Assembly (NCBI GenBank): GCA_031180825.1
Contig: JAPSLM010000005.1
Span: forward strand, 124,001-188,000
DNA: 64,000 bases
Direction: 5' to 3'
From: Paenibacillus sp.
GTDB taxonomy: Bacteria; Bacillota; Bacilli; Paenibacillales; NBRC-103111
Notes under the pieces: model-generated
What the model was told of the DNA's origin: nothing
Seen by the model: only the letters and a program-made list of their open reading frames with translations
The model's database searches: none
Part shown: positions 52,819 to 60,951 of the stretch, in pieces
Layout: each line of letters begins with the position of its first letter
How positions within the stretch are numbered: the stretch's first letter is position 1
Translations under genes and position numbers: made by a program

Positions 52819-52838
52819 TATATTCATACTACGGGCTA
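52796..52838 (+). promoter_or_regulatory. Consensus sigma-A promoter overlapped by a 12-6-12 palindrome
   Basis: TTGACA (52796-52801), 17 bp, TATATT (52819-52824). TAGCCCGTAGTA (52809-52820) and TACTACGGGCTA (52827-52838) are perfect inverted arms spanning spacer, -10 and start. It looks like an operator for a tight repressor; transcribed from its start it could not form the full hairpin, so DNA recognition is more likely than RNA structure. Confidence 0.75.
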
Positions 52839-53010
52839 GAGTTAGGACGAACAGTCTTTAGCCTGAGTCGATATCTGATCTTGCACATCAGATACTGACG
52901 TTATAACACTGTCCAATATTTTGTTAGGTTTTATTTTATCAAAAACCGAACACACTTTGCAACTGGGAATTTGTGGATTTCATAACTTTTATCTTGTGTT
53001 CGTATTTTTT
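52831..53010 (+). ncRNA. Possible small RNA or long structured leader
   Basis: Runs from the predicted start to a terminator-like element CGAACACA (about 52948-52955)/TGTGTTCG followed by TATTTTTTT (about 53010). Internal hairpins: TATCTGAT-N7-ATCAGATA, and GGTTTT...AAAAACC. No ORF of note inside. The terminator loop is large, so read-through into the 48-codon ORF is possible. Confidence 0.4.
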
Positions 53011-53051
53011 TGGAAACAGACAGTTAATATAACAATGCATAAAACTGTTCG

Positions 53052-53087
53052 CTCCTCCTTTAACTCGATGTTAAAGGAAGGGAGGAG
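53052..53087 (+). promoter_or_regulatory. Ribosome-binding-site-sequestering hairpin
   Basis: TCCTTTAAC (53056-53064) pairs with GTTAAAGGA (53070-53078), and CTCC (53052-53055) with GGAG (53081-53084), so the ribosome binding site GGAGGAG (53081-53087) of the next ORF is partly buried. Confidence 0.6.
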
Positions 53088-53092
53088 TCTAT

Positions 53093-53239
53093 ATGATCGT
53101 TTGTACTTATCCTAAAGCAACTCGTGTCGCTGAACATCCGCGTTGCGCACACTGGGTAAGGGGTCATTTCAGACGTGGTTATTGGATTCCGGCACACATC
53201 CGTCGTGGATCGATAGTGTCAGAACATTGCCGCTCTTAA
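53093..53239 (+). CDS. 48-residue His/Arg-rich protein
   Basis: ATG 53093 with GGGAGGAG 5 bp upstream, and a strong terminator 13 bp after the stop, so a complete small gene. The product is basic and aromatic (MIVCTYPKATRVAEHPRCAH, later RRGYWIPAHIRRG), with repeated H-x2-x-G/R and three Cys. Not recognised; the alternating RGHFRRGYW pattern suggests a small beta or zinc-binding module. No membrane segment. Its composition and its AT-rich surroundings differ from neighbouring genes and suggest acquisition. Confidence 0.6.
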   Translation: MIVCTYPKATRVAEHPRCAHWVRGHFRRGYWIPAHIRRGSIVSEHCRS

Positions 53240-53252
53240 CATCCCGCAAAGG

Positions 53253-53290
53253 AAAAGACTCGAACCTAGTTTCGAGTCTTTTCGTTTTTC
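53253..53290 (+). terminator. Terminator after the 48-residue ORF
   Basis: Twelve-base perfect arms AAAAGACTCGAA and TTCGAGTCTTTT followed by CGTTTTT. Confidence 0.85.
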
Positions 53291-53399
53291 CTAGGTTTTT
53301 CGGACATCTGTATAAAAAGATGTCTAGCCCATCAAAAACATAACATGACCAGCAATTTTGGAGTAATCATCTGGAGAAAAGTCATAAACACCAGCCTAG

Positions 53400-53765
53400 C
53401 CGGTGACTTCCTTCAGCCCTATAAGGGCTAACATACGCCTCAAAGGCGCATTGAATATCTGCCAGCCGCGCGACTTTCATAGGCTTGTGCCCCTAAAGGG
53501 GCTACGTTATCTGCCCTTTTTTGCCGACTCACCCGTAAACGGGTCGATCAGTTCTCTCGCCAGCATGTGAATATGGTTAGGGCATGCCTCTGCTTCGATG
53601 ATTTCGACTCCTTTTCGTTCACATAACTGCCGGATGATCTTCCCGATTTCTCGTTTTAATTTTCCGTAGATCACTTGTCTCCGAATATTTCGGTGCAAAT
53701 ACAAGATTGTATTTGCAGTTCCATTTGTTATGGGCTTTCCTGATCCCTCAGTCGAACCGGGGGTT
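53400..53765 (-). mobile_element. Remnant of an IS200/IS605-family element
   Basis: The minus-strand frame 53704-53507 gives QVIYGKLKREIGKIIRQLCE and GVEIIEAEACPNHIHML, the Y1 transposase core with its HUH-type HIH, then an unrelated ending. The N-terminal part WNCKYNLVFAPKYS is in another frame (about 53740-53705). The catalytic Tyr region is missing. Hairpins such as GCCCCTAAAGGGGC (about 53488-53501) and GCCCTATAAGGGC (about 53417-53429) resemble subterminal IS200/605 structures. Non-functional. Confidence 0.7.
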
Positions 53766-53789
53766 TCTTATACAAAAAACACATTTCCG

Positions 53790-54410
53790 AAATTTTACTT
53801 CTTCCAGGGTGATGACATTCGCTTCAATCAGCGGAGTGCTCTCAACATTAAAGTTCATGCCGTTGATGATAACTTTAATTTATACTCCTCTTCATCGATC
53901 CAGAGTGTTGCTTGGTCACCTGTTGCCCCCACCTCTGGTACCTTTGTATTTTTTATCCAAGGCATCCATCAAGTCTCTGAGATCAACCCAAGCTGCACCG
54001 TCGGCTTTGTTTGCGGCCATTCGATTTTTTTACGGTGTCATCCGCTTTCTCTACGTCTTTCTTTACGCCCGCGTCAACTTTATTTACGGTTTCTGTGGCC
54101 GGTTTTTCGCTCTTGGCGGGGGGTGCATATGTCGTAATTGTCACATTAGTGAGTTCAATTGTTTGGGTATCTTCTTTATATGACGCGGTGTACCCGGTTA
54201 ATTTCCCTACCTCGCGAACCGGCAAATAAGCCGTGCCCTCATACACAAACGGAGTCGTTTCCAATGGAGTGTTCGTACCGTTGACTTTTGAAATTAAAAT
54301 TGGCAAACTGCCTGGATTTTCTTTCCCGATATCTTCTGCTGCAAATGCGGTTGCCGCCGAACCAAGCATCATTCCACAGAAAGGCCGATTTTGAGTTTTT
54401 TCATTTCCAT
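53790..54410 (-). pseudogene. Secreted stalk-domain (copper-amine-oxidase-like) protein, frameshifted
   Basis: Readable pieces in order on the minus strand: MEMKKLKIGLS, then in another frame CGMMLGSAATAFAAEDI (together one signal peptide), ILISKVNGTNTPLETTPFVY, GTAYLPVREVGKLTGYTASY (stalk domain), a Lys-rich linker, then after another shift KADGAAWVDLRDLMDALDKK, and later KVIINGMNFNVESTPLIEAN. At least two frame changes and stops. The linker and stalk composition match Paenibacillus secreted proteins. Confidence 0.65.
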
Positions 54411-54501
54411 AAAGCTCATCTCCAATTTTTGAAATAATTTGTAAAATAATAAGACAAGAATTACACGAATAATGTTTCACTTTCTTCTATTATTTTTCAT
54501 T

Positions 54502-54531
54502 TTGCCAACGAACCTGGATTCCGTGTAAGAT
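54502..54531 (+). promoter_or_regulatory. Possible promoter of the aromatic-acid-exporter-like gene
   Basis: TTGCCA (54502-54507), 18 bp spacer, TAAGAT (54526-54531), about 35 bp before the GTG start. Confidence 0.4.
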
Positions 54532-54565
54532 AGTCGTGAATACTTTTATTGAAGGAGGGGTGACT

Positions 54566-55636
54566 GTGACGTTCGGAGCCCGCGTGCTGAAAACGGGGAT
54601 TGCGGTTACCCTGGCACTGTATATTAGCGTACTGGTCGGGTTCACGCCCCCTGTCATTGCCGGAGTCGCTGCGATTTTTGCCATGCAGCCATCCATTTAC
54701 CGGTCGTGGCGTTATTTTCTCGAACAGTTGCAAACGAATACACTTGGGGCCGTGTTGGCCTTGGTCGCCGGTATGATTTTCTCGAACGACCCGGTTGCGG
54801 TCGGCATTGTTTGTATCCTTGCCATTATGATCTGCCTGAAACTCAAAATGGAAGAAACCGTCGGCTTGACACTGGTCACCGTCATTGCTGTCATGGAAGC
54901 GTCCGGTCAGTGGGATTTCGCGCTCAACCGTTTTTTTCTGAGCTTAATCGGGATCGGTTCCGCTTTTTTGATCAACATTACGTTCTTCCCTCCCCGCCCC
55001 AGAGTACAATTCGTGAAGCAGATCGAATCGATTTTCTTCAAAATGTCTCTGCTGCTGCGCACGGTCATTTCGGACGAAATCAAGGAAAGCGTATTCCGCG
55101 ACGAAAAGCAAGCGCTCGAAGGAGCGCTCAAATCGCTAACAGACAAGTACACCCTGTTCGAAGAAGAACTGCATAAGCTTAAGCGCGCCAAATTTAGCGA
55201 AGCCCGTCATTTGGTCGTTTACAAGCAAATGCTGCACACGCTGCACAAAGGGATGGAAGTCCTGGAATCCGTCGAGGAACATTATTTTCAAGCTACCCGC
55301 ACTCCGGAGATCGATCGGGAATTCGACCGCCATCTGGAAAAGCTGATCAAGTTTCACGAGCACGTGCTGTTGAAATTCGAGAATAAGCTGAAAGCGGACA
55401 TTTCCGAAGCCGCAGTTATTGAAGTGGAGAACGATCGTTTCCTGAAGAGCCTCATGAACCGGTACGCCGATGCCAGCGACGGCGACCTGCGCCTCTCGAT
55501 CGTAGCCGCGGCCATGTATGACTACGGCTACCAAACCGGCAGGCTGAACAAGTTGGTCGAGCAGTTCGACCGCGGCGCGGAGGACAAAGAAAATGAGCTG
55601 TTGGAGTCCGTGTCCGCGTGGATTAATAAGAAGTAG
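54566..55636 (+). CDS. Aromatic acid exporter family protein (ArAE/FUSC-like)
   Basis: 356 aa from GTG 54566 (AAGGAGG 7 bp upstream). N-terminal half: about five membrane helices, including VLKTGIAVTLALYISVLVGF, GVAAIFAMQPSIYRSWRYFLEQ (family signature) and LGAVLALVAGMIF. C-terminal half: cytoplasmic, strongly helical and charged. Family members export aromatic acids such as p-hydroxybenzoate in E. coli (AaeB); the Gram-positive relatives are uncharacterised. Intact gene within an otherwise decayed region. Confidence 0.82.
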   Translation: MTFGARVLKTGIAVTLALYISVLVGFTPPVIAGVAAIFAMQPSIYRSWRYFLEQLQTNTLGAVLALVAGMIFSNDPVAVGIVCILAIMICLKLKMEETVGLTLVTVIAVMEASGQWDFALNRFFLSLIGIGSAFLINITFFPPRPRVQFVKQIESIFFKMSLLLRTVISDEIKESVFRDEKQALEGALKSLTDKYTLFEEELHKLKRAKFSEARHLVVYKQMLHTLHKGMEVLESVEEHYFQATRTPEIDREFDRHLEKLIKFHEHVLLKFENKLKADISEAAVIEVENDRFLKSLMNRYADASDGDLRLSIVAAAMYDYGYQTGRLNKLVEQFDRGAEDKENELLESVSAWINKK

Positions 55637-55643
55637 CCGAACG

Positions 55644-55680
55644 GCCCTTTTGCAGACGATACGCTGTGAGAGGGCTTTTG
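55644..55680 (+). terminator. Terminator after the exporter gene
   Basis: GCCCTTTTGCAG pairs along 12 bp with CTGTGAGAGGGC if G-U pairs are allowed, followed by TTTT. Confidence 0.55.
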
Positions 55681-55711
55681 CATCAAATAACCGCACGGGA
55701 TGGATATCTAT

Positions 55712-55891
55712 TCAAGCAATAGAAACTTTTATTCGGCCTTCCTCAACAATCAATTCTGATTGAAAAGCTTTGTATGAAATCCCTTTTATCGATACAAGAT
55801 CAACTAGCTCTAACATAAACAGAAGCTGATCGATGTTCGGAACGCTAGATTCTATAATTGTGTCATCAGGCAGTAACCATAGAACATTCAT
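55712..55891 (-). CDS. Small protein divergent from the XRE regulator
   Basis: 59 aa from ATG 55891 (AAAGGAAGAG upstream); the longer frame to 55975 runs through the operators and was rejected. Acidic, with PDDTIIESSVPNIDQLLFML and SYKAFQSELIVEEGRIKVSI, suggesting a small alpha/beta fold. Not recognised. Divergent arrangement with an XRE gene and shared operators makes it a likely regulatory target. Confidence 0.55.
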   Translation of the reverse strand: MNVLWLLPDDTIIESSVPNIDQLLFMLELVDLVSIKGISYKAFQSELIVEEGRIKVSIA

Positions 55892-55918
55892 GATTATTCT
55901 CTTCCTTTCATAGTTTTT

Positions 55919-55984
55919 ACACATTTTGTGTAGATTGAAATTAAATATACCATACACCAAATGTGTTAACAACACTTTTAGTGT
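55919..55984. promoter_or_regulatory. Three ACAC-N5-GTGT operators
   Basis: Copies at 55919-55931, 55954-55966 and 55972-55984 in the divergent spacer before the XRE gene. The last two are 18 bp apart centre to centre, the first 35 bp from the second. Likely binding sites of the adjacent XRE regulator. Confidence 0.7.
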
Positions 55985-56045
55985 AAAGTTTTATTACCAT
56001 GATGCTTTATTGTTACAATGTTGATGAAATGTGAGGTGACGACCC

Positions 56046-56369
56046 ATGTCCGTACTTGCCGAACGGTTGAGGCACTTGAGAGAAGACAAAGGCTGGTCTC
56101 AAACCTATGTAGCCGAACGATTAGGTATCAAACGCAGCAGCACTTACGCCAATTGGGAGTACGGGATACGTGATCCGGATACCGAAACGTTGGTTAAGCT
56201 TGCACAAATCTTTGAAGTGACTACAGATTATTTAACCGGAGCATCGGACCATGTCCAGTTTCCGCCATTAGACGCGCTGGATCGGAAGCTATTTCAAGCG
56301 ATTCGCAGCTTAAACAATGAAGATAAGGAATATGTGCTAGGATTCATACAACGGATTAAAAATAAGTAA
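56046..56369 (+). CDS. XRE-family HTH regulator
   Basis: 107 aa. N-terminal HTH: ERLRHLREDKGWSQTYVAERLGI followed by the wing region SSTYANWEYGIRDPDTETLVKLAQIFEVTTDYL, the standard XRE/SinR-type domain (about residues 5-65). The C-terminal 40 residues (DALDRKLFQAIRSLNNEDKEYVLGFI) form a helical dimerisation tail seen in ImmR- and AnsR-like repressors. GAGGTGAC precedes the ATG. Three ACAC-N5-GTGT sites upstream suggest autoregulation. May be a remnant of a mobile element's control switch. Confidence 0.85.
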   Translation: MSVLAERLRHLREDKGWSQTYVAERLGIKRSSTYANWEYGIRDPDTETLVKLAQIFEVTTDYLTGASDHVQFPPLDALDRKLFQAIRSLNNEDKEYVLGFIQRIKNK

Positions 56370-56387
56370 CGATATGAGTGACATAAT

Positions 56388-56430
56388 AAAAAACCAGGAT
56401 GCACTGTGATACACACGCCCTGGTTTTTTT
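56388..56430. terminator. Bidirectional terminator after the XRE gene
   Basis: AAAAAACCAGG and CCTGGTTTTTTT arms; works in both directions, also serving the monooxygenase pseudogene. Confidence 0.8.
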
Positions 56431-56437
56431 CACTTAC

Positions 56438-56760
56438 TTATGCGAAGAATTTCCTCGTCAAAAACCCTTTTCCCCCGATCGGCCGGACCTTTACGCCGCC
56501 GGCTTCCGCTATCAAATGACGGCAGCGCCCGATGAGCTCGCGCACTTTTTCGTTCTTCAGCGACGCGGCATGCGCCTCCTGGCTCTCCCACAGCTCCATG
56601 ATCCACAAGACGTCCGGATCTTCTTCTGCTTCATGCAGAATATATATAGATGCAGCCTTCCATGTCGTTCAGCGTATCGGCTTCCAGCATCATTTTCGAC
56701 AAGCTCTTCCCGTTTTCCCGGATAGGCGGTCAACTTTCCGAACGTAGCGTATTTACTCAT
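56438..56760 (-). pseudogene. Antibiotic biosynthesis monooxygenase (ABM)-type quinol monooxygenase, frameshifted
   Basis: Three frames join to a normal ~100-residue ABM protein: MSKYATFGKLTAYPGKREEL, then MMLEADTLNDMEGCIYIY, then EEDPDVLWIMELWESQEAHA continuing to ELIGRCRHLIAEAGGVKVRP and a stop at 56438. A GGAGAT site precedes the ATG. Two frame changes. The start overlaps the end of the YafY-type pseudogene, so the set was an operon. Confidence 0.75.
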
Positions 56761-57741
56761 GATTCATCTCCCTTTCTACATGGTGATCAGATAACATCGC
56801 TTCATAATGCGCAAATATGCGGGCGTTAGCCTCCGTCATTTTCCGGACGAGCAGCTCCGACTCGATTTGCAATGCCGTACTGTACGGCATCAGAAAACAG
56901 GGCACGTAAGTCTGCAGTGTCGAACGTTCCAACGGAATACGGCTTCTTCGGGCTGACGCTCCACAAGCGCATGGCCGAACAGCCAATGCCGGTACAGCCC
57001 GTTCAACACCTGCTCCTTCCCTCGATTACGCACGGTCTCGAACTCCGCGGGACCGGAAGGATCGGGGAGTAAATTGCCGAGCAGATGATCCTTGGCGGAA
57101 AACCCCGCCGGACGCTCGAAGCCCCTCTGTCTCCCGCAGCCCGCGTATGCGGTTCACGCGAAAGCTCCGTATCTCTCCCCGGTAGCCGCAATGCCCGACC
57201 GCATACCAGCTCCCTTTCCAGAAGACTATGCCGTAAGGATCGAACAGCCGCGGGGGAGAAGCCTCCCCCTTGCCCCGGTCAATATTTCATTTCCAGCGTC
57301 CGCCCCTCCTCCAGCACTTGCAGATAGGTCTGATCCCCGCCGTCAGCGGGCGGATAAATGACCGACAAGCCCCCGCTATGGCGCTCAAGCAGGTCCAGCT
57401 GCTTTTTCGTTCGCGTAGCACTTCAGCTTGTTCACCGCCCGGGGCAAAGCGTCCGAACACGGGTACCCGGCCTCCTTGGCGAAGATCGTGGCATGGATAA
57501 GCCCCTTCTGCTCCTCGGCACCGAAGACGAGTGGGGAATCGGCGAAACGGCTCAAAATGCTGTAGCTGCCGTTTGGACTGGATTCCGCGACGATCGGCAC
57601 TCCGCTGGCACACTGAGAATCCATGCAGCGGTAGACCGTCCGCACGTGAATCTCCAACTCTTCCGCCAACTGCTTGGCGGTCATCCGCTTGCCCGCTCGC
57701 AGCATCCAGAGGATCGATAACATGTTGTCCGCTTTCGTCAT
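56753..57741 (-). pseudogene. YafY-type HTH/WYL transcriptional regulator, frameshifted
   Basis: N-terminus intact: MTKADNMLSILWMLRAGKRM then TAKQLAEELEIHVRTVYR (winged HTH) to about 57385. A shift follows: KKQLDLLERHSGGLSVIYPP ... LQVLEEGRTLEMKY then stop. The WYL domain continues in other frames (GSWYAVGHCGYRGEIRSFRV) and ends with YSTALQIESELLVRKMTEAN at 56753. At least three frame changes. The start overlaps the DinB stop (ATGA). Would have sensed a small molecule or nucleotide. Confidence 0.75.
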
Positions 57742-58256
57742 GGTCCAAACCAACCTTCTTTCCCGCAATCGTCTGGAATCGATTCTTTTGTACGCCGGCT
57801 AGTCCAAAGGGGCCTTTCCCTTATCCACCCATTCTCGTAAGTCGGGCCGTTGATTTCAGTGGGACGCAATCCGGCTTGCCTCATCAGCACCGTCATCTGG
57901 CCCCGGTGGTGGGCCTGGTGCATGAGGAAATACCGCAAAGCAGCGCTGATCGCCATTTCCCTCCCCCAATCGTGCACGACTCGCGAAGACTGTCATCAGT
58001 CCATTGCGTCTTTGCGGCTTCGAGTAAAGCACGACTGATACGCCTGTACTCCTCAGCGATGCCTCCTGCCGATTCCGGAGCTTTCGCGCCTCTGCTCAAT
58101 CCCTTGAAATTAAGACCCAACGAGGTCATAAAATCAATCGACGTGACCAAATGCCAAGCCAGCGCTCCTAACGAGCGGCGATCAGCGTCAATCCTCCGTT
58201 GTAACGACTCGTCGGTCAGTCCCCTCCGCCGCAAAATTCGCTATCGTCGTAAACAT
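57738..58256 (-). pseudogene. DinB-family protein, frameshifted
   Basis: ATG 58256 with GGAGGAAAGG upstream gives MFTTIANFAAEG. An extra G in the GGGG run (about 58219-58222) shifts to GLTDESLQRRIDADRRSLGA, whose LAWHLVTSIDFM has the first metal His. A second shift near 57975 leads to VHDWGREMAISAALRYFLMH, with QAHHRGQM holding the other metal His residues. Otherwise full length. DinB-fold proteins are often metal-dependent thiol transferases. Confidence 0.75.
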
Positions 58257-58372
58257 GCCCTTTCCTCCCGGATCTTTTTTCTCCTCATCATGAGTATAAT
58301 TTCAGATCCCTGACAGAAACGGCCAGTCATTCCGATGAGCCATTCTTTCTTTTCCGGACGGCGGTTTCCCCG

Positions 58373-58906
58373 TTAAGCCTGCATCGCTTTCGCCAGCGCG
58401 GCCAGTTTGTTCATCGTATTCCAGTTGCGCGTGGTTACCGTATCGCCCAGCTTGTTCAAATGCTTCGCCAGTCCAGTATGCTTTGACGGAATAAGAAGTA
58501 AATCTCGCGTTTCAGTGGATGTGGTATTCATCGTTATCTCGTTCGCTGGCGGACAATTCGACCACCTTCTGCGGCGGCGTTTCGGTCAATACGGAAACGT
58601 GAATGCTCTCGCCTTCCGCCAAGGAGATATCCGCATGTAGGCAAGCCGTAGTGATTCGCTCCAGTTCCTCGGCCGTCATTAAGACAACGGTGATCGAAAT
58701 GCCAAAAGCCGCTCTAATCTCCTCTTCGATCCGCAGGCGCAGCGTCTCCGGGTTCTCTTCCGATTCAAACAGGACATTGCCGCTTTGAATATACGTTTGG
58801 ACCCGATGCAGGCCCATCGTTTCCAGCGTGCGCTTCAATTCGGCCATCTTGATCTTATGTGTCCGCTCACGTTAATTCCCCGCAGCAGCGCGATATAAAT
58901 GGTCAT
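58373..58906 (-). pseudogene. DUF1697 protein, frameshifted
   Basis: ATG 58906 (AAGAGGTGAG upstream) gives MTIYIALLRGINVSGH; after a shift, KMAELKRTLETMGLHRVQTY ... NVLFESEENPETLRLRIEEE continues to a stop at 58512; then EIYFLFRQS and, in another frame, HLNKLGDTVTTRNWNTMNKL ending KAMQA at 58373. All the DUF1697 landmarks are present across three or four frames. Function of the family is unknown. Confidence 0.75.
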
Positions 58907-59101
58907 TCTCACCTCTTCTTCGGAAGTATAAATACAAGGCTGGAACATGCTCTGCTTGAATTTGCTAATTCTTAGCATACCCGCGCTGTTCCCTTTTGAA
59001 TATCTTTTTTACAATTGCAAGCACGTCGTTTCCCCACGGTCGTCCAAATTTTGGTATACTGGCTGAGGAAGCCATTTTAACGGAACAGCGCGAGGTGAAT
59101 C

Positions 59102-59647
59102 ATGAAAGATCCGGTTGTCGTCTTGCCTTACAACGATTCGTGGCCTGCCGAGTTCAAAATCGTCGGCGAGCGCATAAGACAAGCCTTGGGAGACGCTGCC
59201 ATACGAATTGACCATGTCGGGTCCACTTCAGTTGTGGGGATCGACGCGAAGCCGATTATCGACATTCAAATTTCGGTGAAGCGGCTTGAATCCCTGGAGA
59301 CTTACAAGCCGCAGTTGGAAAGTGTGGGATTCATTCATCGCGAGGATAACCCTGATAAATCCAAAGCCTATTTCCGAGAACGTCCGGGAACAAAAAGAAC
59401 CCATATCCACGTCAGGGAACATGGCAGTTGGTCCGAGCAGCTGACTCTATTATTTAGAGACTACTTGCGCGCCCACCCAGAAGCCTGTACGGCCTATGTC
59501 AAGGAAAAGCATCATTTAATGGAGCTACACCGCAATGAGCGGGAGAAATATGCGGACGGGAAAACACCTATAATTTGGAGCATTTTGCAGCAAGCGCACT
59601 TCTGGTCCCAAGAAACGGGATGGAAGCCCGGAAATAGCGATATGTAA
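59102..59647 (+). CDS. GrpB family protein (nucleotidyltransferase fold)
   Basis: 181 aa, UPF0157. Landmarks: VVVLPYNDSWPAEFKIVGER at the N-terminus, IDHVGSTSVVGIDAKPIIDI (NTase-like GS..(G)xKPxxD motif), THIHVREHGSWSEQLTLLF and a C-terminal YVKEKHHLM region. Full length. GAGGTGAAT precedes the ATG. First of seven closely spaced plus-strand genes. Biochemical role unknown; the family may act in CoA-related chemistry. Confidence 0.82.
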   Translation: MKDPVVVLPYNDSWPAEFKIVGERIRQALGDAAIRIDHVGSTSVVGIDAKPIIDIQISVKRLESLETYKPQLESVGFIHREDNPDKSKAYFRERPGTKRTHIHVREHGSWSEQLTLLFRDYLRAHPEACTAYVKEKHHLMELHRNEREKYADGKTPIIWSILQQAHFWSQETGWKPGNSDM

Positions 59648-59671
59648 GCCACGAAACGGAGGAGAAAAACG

Positions 59672-60088
59672 ATGAATTACCGTTTGGAAAAAGTCGCCGG
59701 CGGGTCCGACGAATACGGATTCGTTCGGAATCAGCTGTTAGCGTACAATCTCAAGAACGTTGACGCTTCGTTCGAATTCATAAACTTCATTGCCAAAAAC
59801 GAGAACCGAGAAATTATGGGCGGCTTATTTAGCCGCCGGTTCGGTGAAGGCATTTTTGTCGAAATGCTCTGGGTGGACGAGAACTCGCGAAAATCGGGAC
59901 TTGGATCGCGCTTGCTTCAAGAGATCGAACAGGCCGGAAGGCAGCAGGACGTAAAGCTCATTTATTTGGACACGTTCAGTTTTCAGGCCCCGGACTTCTA
60001 TAAAAAGCATGGTTACGAGGTGTTCGGGACGCTGGACGATTTTCCGGTCCCGGGATGCACGAAGTACTTTTTGAAGAAGACACTCTAG
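59672..60088 (+). CDS. GNAT-family N-acetyltransferase
   Basis: 138 aa. The acetyl-CoA pyrophosphate loop is in EMLWVDENSRKSGLGSRLLQ (R-x-x-G-x-G/S type), preceded by strand IMGGLFSRRF and followed by LIYLDTFSFQAPDFYKKHGYEVFG, the usual substrate-side and C-terminal elements. GGAGGAGA precedes the ATG. Substrate unknown. Separated by 24 bp from the GrpB gene and 13 bp from the phosphoesterase, so probably one transcript. Confidence 0.85.
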   Translation: MNYRLEKVAGGSDEYGFVRNQLLAYNLKNVDASFEFINFIAKNENREIMGGLFSRRFGEGIFVEMLWVDENSRKSGLGSRLLQEIEQAGRQQDVKLIYLDTFSFQAPDFYKKHGYEVFGTLDDFPVPGCTKYFLKKTL

Positions 60089-60101
60089 CAGGTAACGGCG
60101 C

Positions 60102-60932
60102 ATGGTGAAATTCGATCTGATATCGGACGTCCACTTGGACTTTTGGGTGGAGCATTCGGGAAATTTGGCGAAAATGAACCGGCAGATAGACGCTTTTATC
60201 CGGCTGCTTTTACCGGCCTCCCCTTCAAGCACCCTGGTCATCGCCGGCGATCTTGGACACTTCAATAAGCAGAATGCGATGATGCTCGCGATGCTCAAGG
60301 AGCTCTACAAACATATAGTAATCGTAGCAGGCAACCATGATTATTATTTGATCTCGAAAACGATAAAAAATAAATACAAAAAGAACTCGTTCAACCGGTG
60401 GGCCGAAATGAAGCGGCTCCTTGACCCGCTGCCGGATGTGCATATCTTGGATGGAAGCTCGGTCGAAATCGACGGGATCCGGTTCGGCGGCTGCGGAATG
60501 TGGTACGACTTTCAGTACGGTCTCCAAGTACTTAAGGCGGACGAGGACGAGATCTACACCCACTGGAAAACCATTTCGAACGATTCTGCGTTAATCGAAG
60601 GCAGACCGAGATTGGTGAACTGGATGTTCCAAGAAGAAAACCGGAAGCTTCGCCAGGCTCTCCCGAACACCGATGTTATCGTAACCCATGTATCGCCGGA
60701 CTGGGCGCATATCCCTGCCGACCGGGCCGAAGAACTGGCTGCGAGCTTTTATTATTTTGACGGCTCGGAGTACTTGGGACACATTGATAATAAGATATGG
60801 TGCTTTGGACATGTGCACAGCCGGATGGATTATATCAGCCGCGGATGCCGGTTTATTAACGCTTCGCTGGGCTACCCGGACGAAAATAACGGTGTCCCCC
60901 GGCGCATTGTGACTGTACAACCCAAGCCGTAA
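60102..60932 (+). CDS. Calcineurin-like metallophosphoesterase
   Basis: 276 aa. All five metal/phosphate motifs are visible: LISDVHLDFW, VIAGDLGHF, VAGNHDYY, VTHVSPDW and CFGHVHSRMDY. The family covers nucleotide, phosphoprotein and phospholipid phosphoesterases; the substrate cannot be read. The conserved VDSSV-type core is complete, and the C-terminus VTVQPKP ends 19 bp before the next start. No signal peptide, so cytoplasmic. Confidence 0.87.
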   Translation: MVKFDLISDVHLDFWVEHSGNLAKMNRQIDAFIRLLLPASPSSTLVIAGDLGHFNKQNAMMLAMLKELYKHIVIVAGNHDYYLISKTIKNKYKKNSFNRWAEMKRLLDPLPDVHILDGSSVEIDGIRFGGCGMWYDFQYGLQVLKADEDEIYTHWKTISNDSALIEGRPRLVNWMFQEENRKLRQALPNTDVIVTHVSPDWAHIPADRAEELAASFYYFDGSEYLGHIDNKIWCFGHVHSRMDYISRGCRFINASLGYPDENNGVPRRIVTVQPKP

Positions 60933-60951
60933 CGAAAGGATCGCGTTGCCA

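Noticed and set aside
53417..53501. Short palindromes considered as a CRISPR-like array
   Set aside because: The hairpins differ in sequence and spacing; they fit IS200/IS605 end structures, and no repeats with spacers exist.
53707..54183. 158-codon plus-strand ORF rich in Phe/Leu/Arg
   Set aside because: Opposite the broken stalk-domain gene, whose signal peptide and domain motifs are readable on the minus strand.
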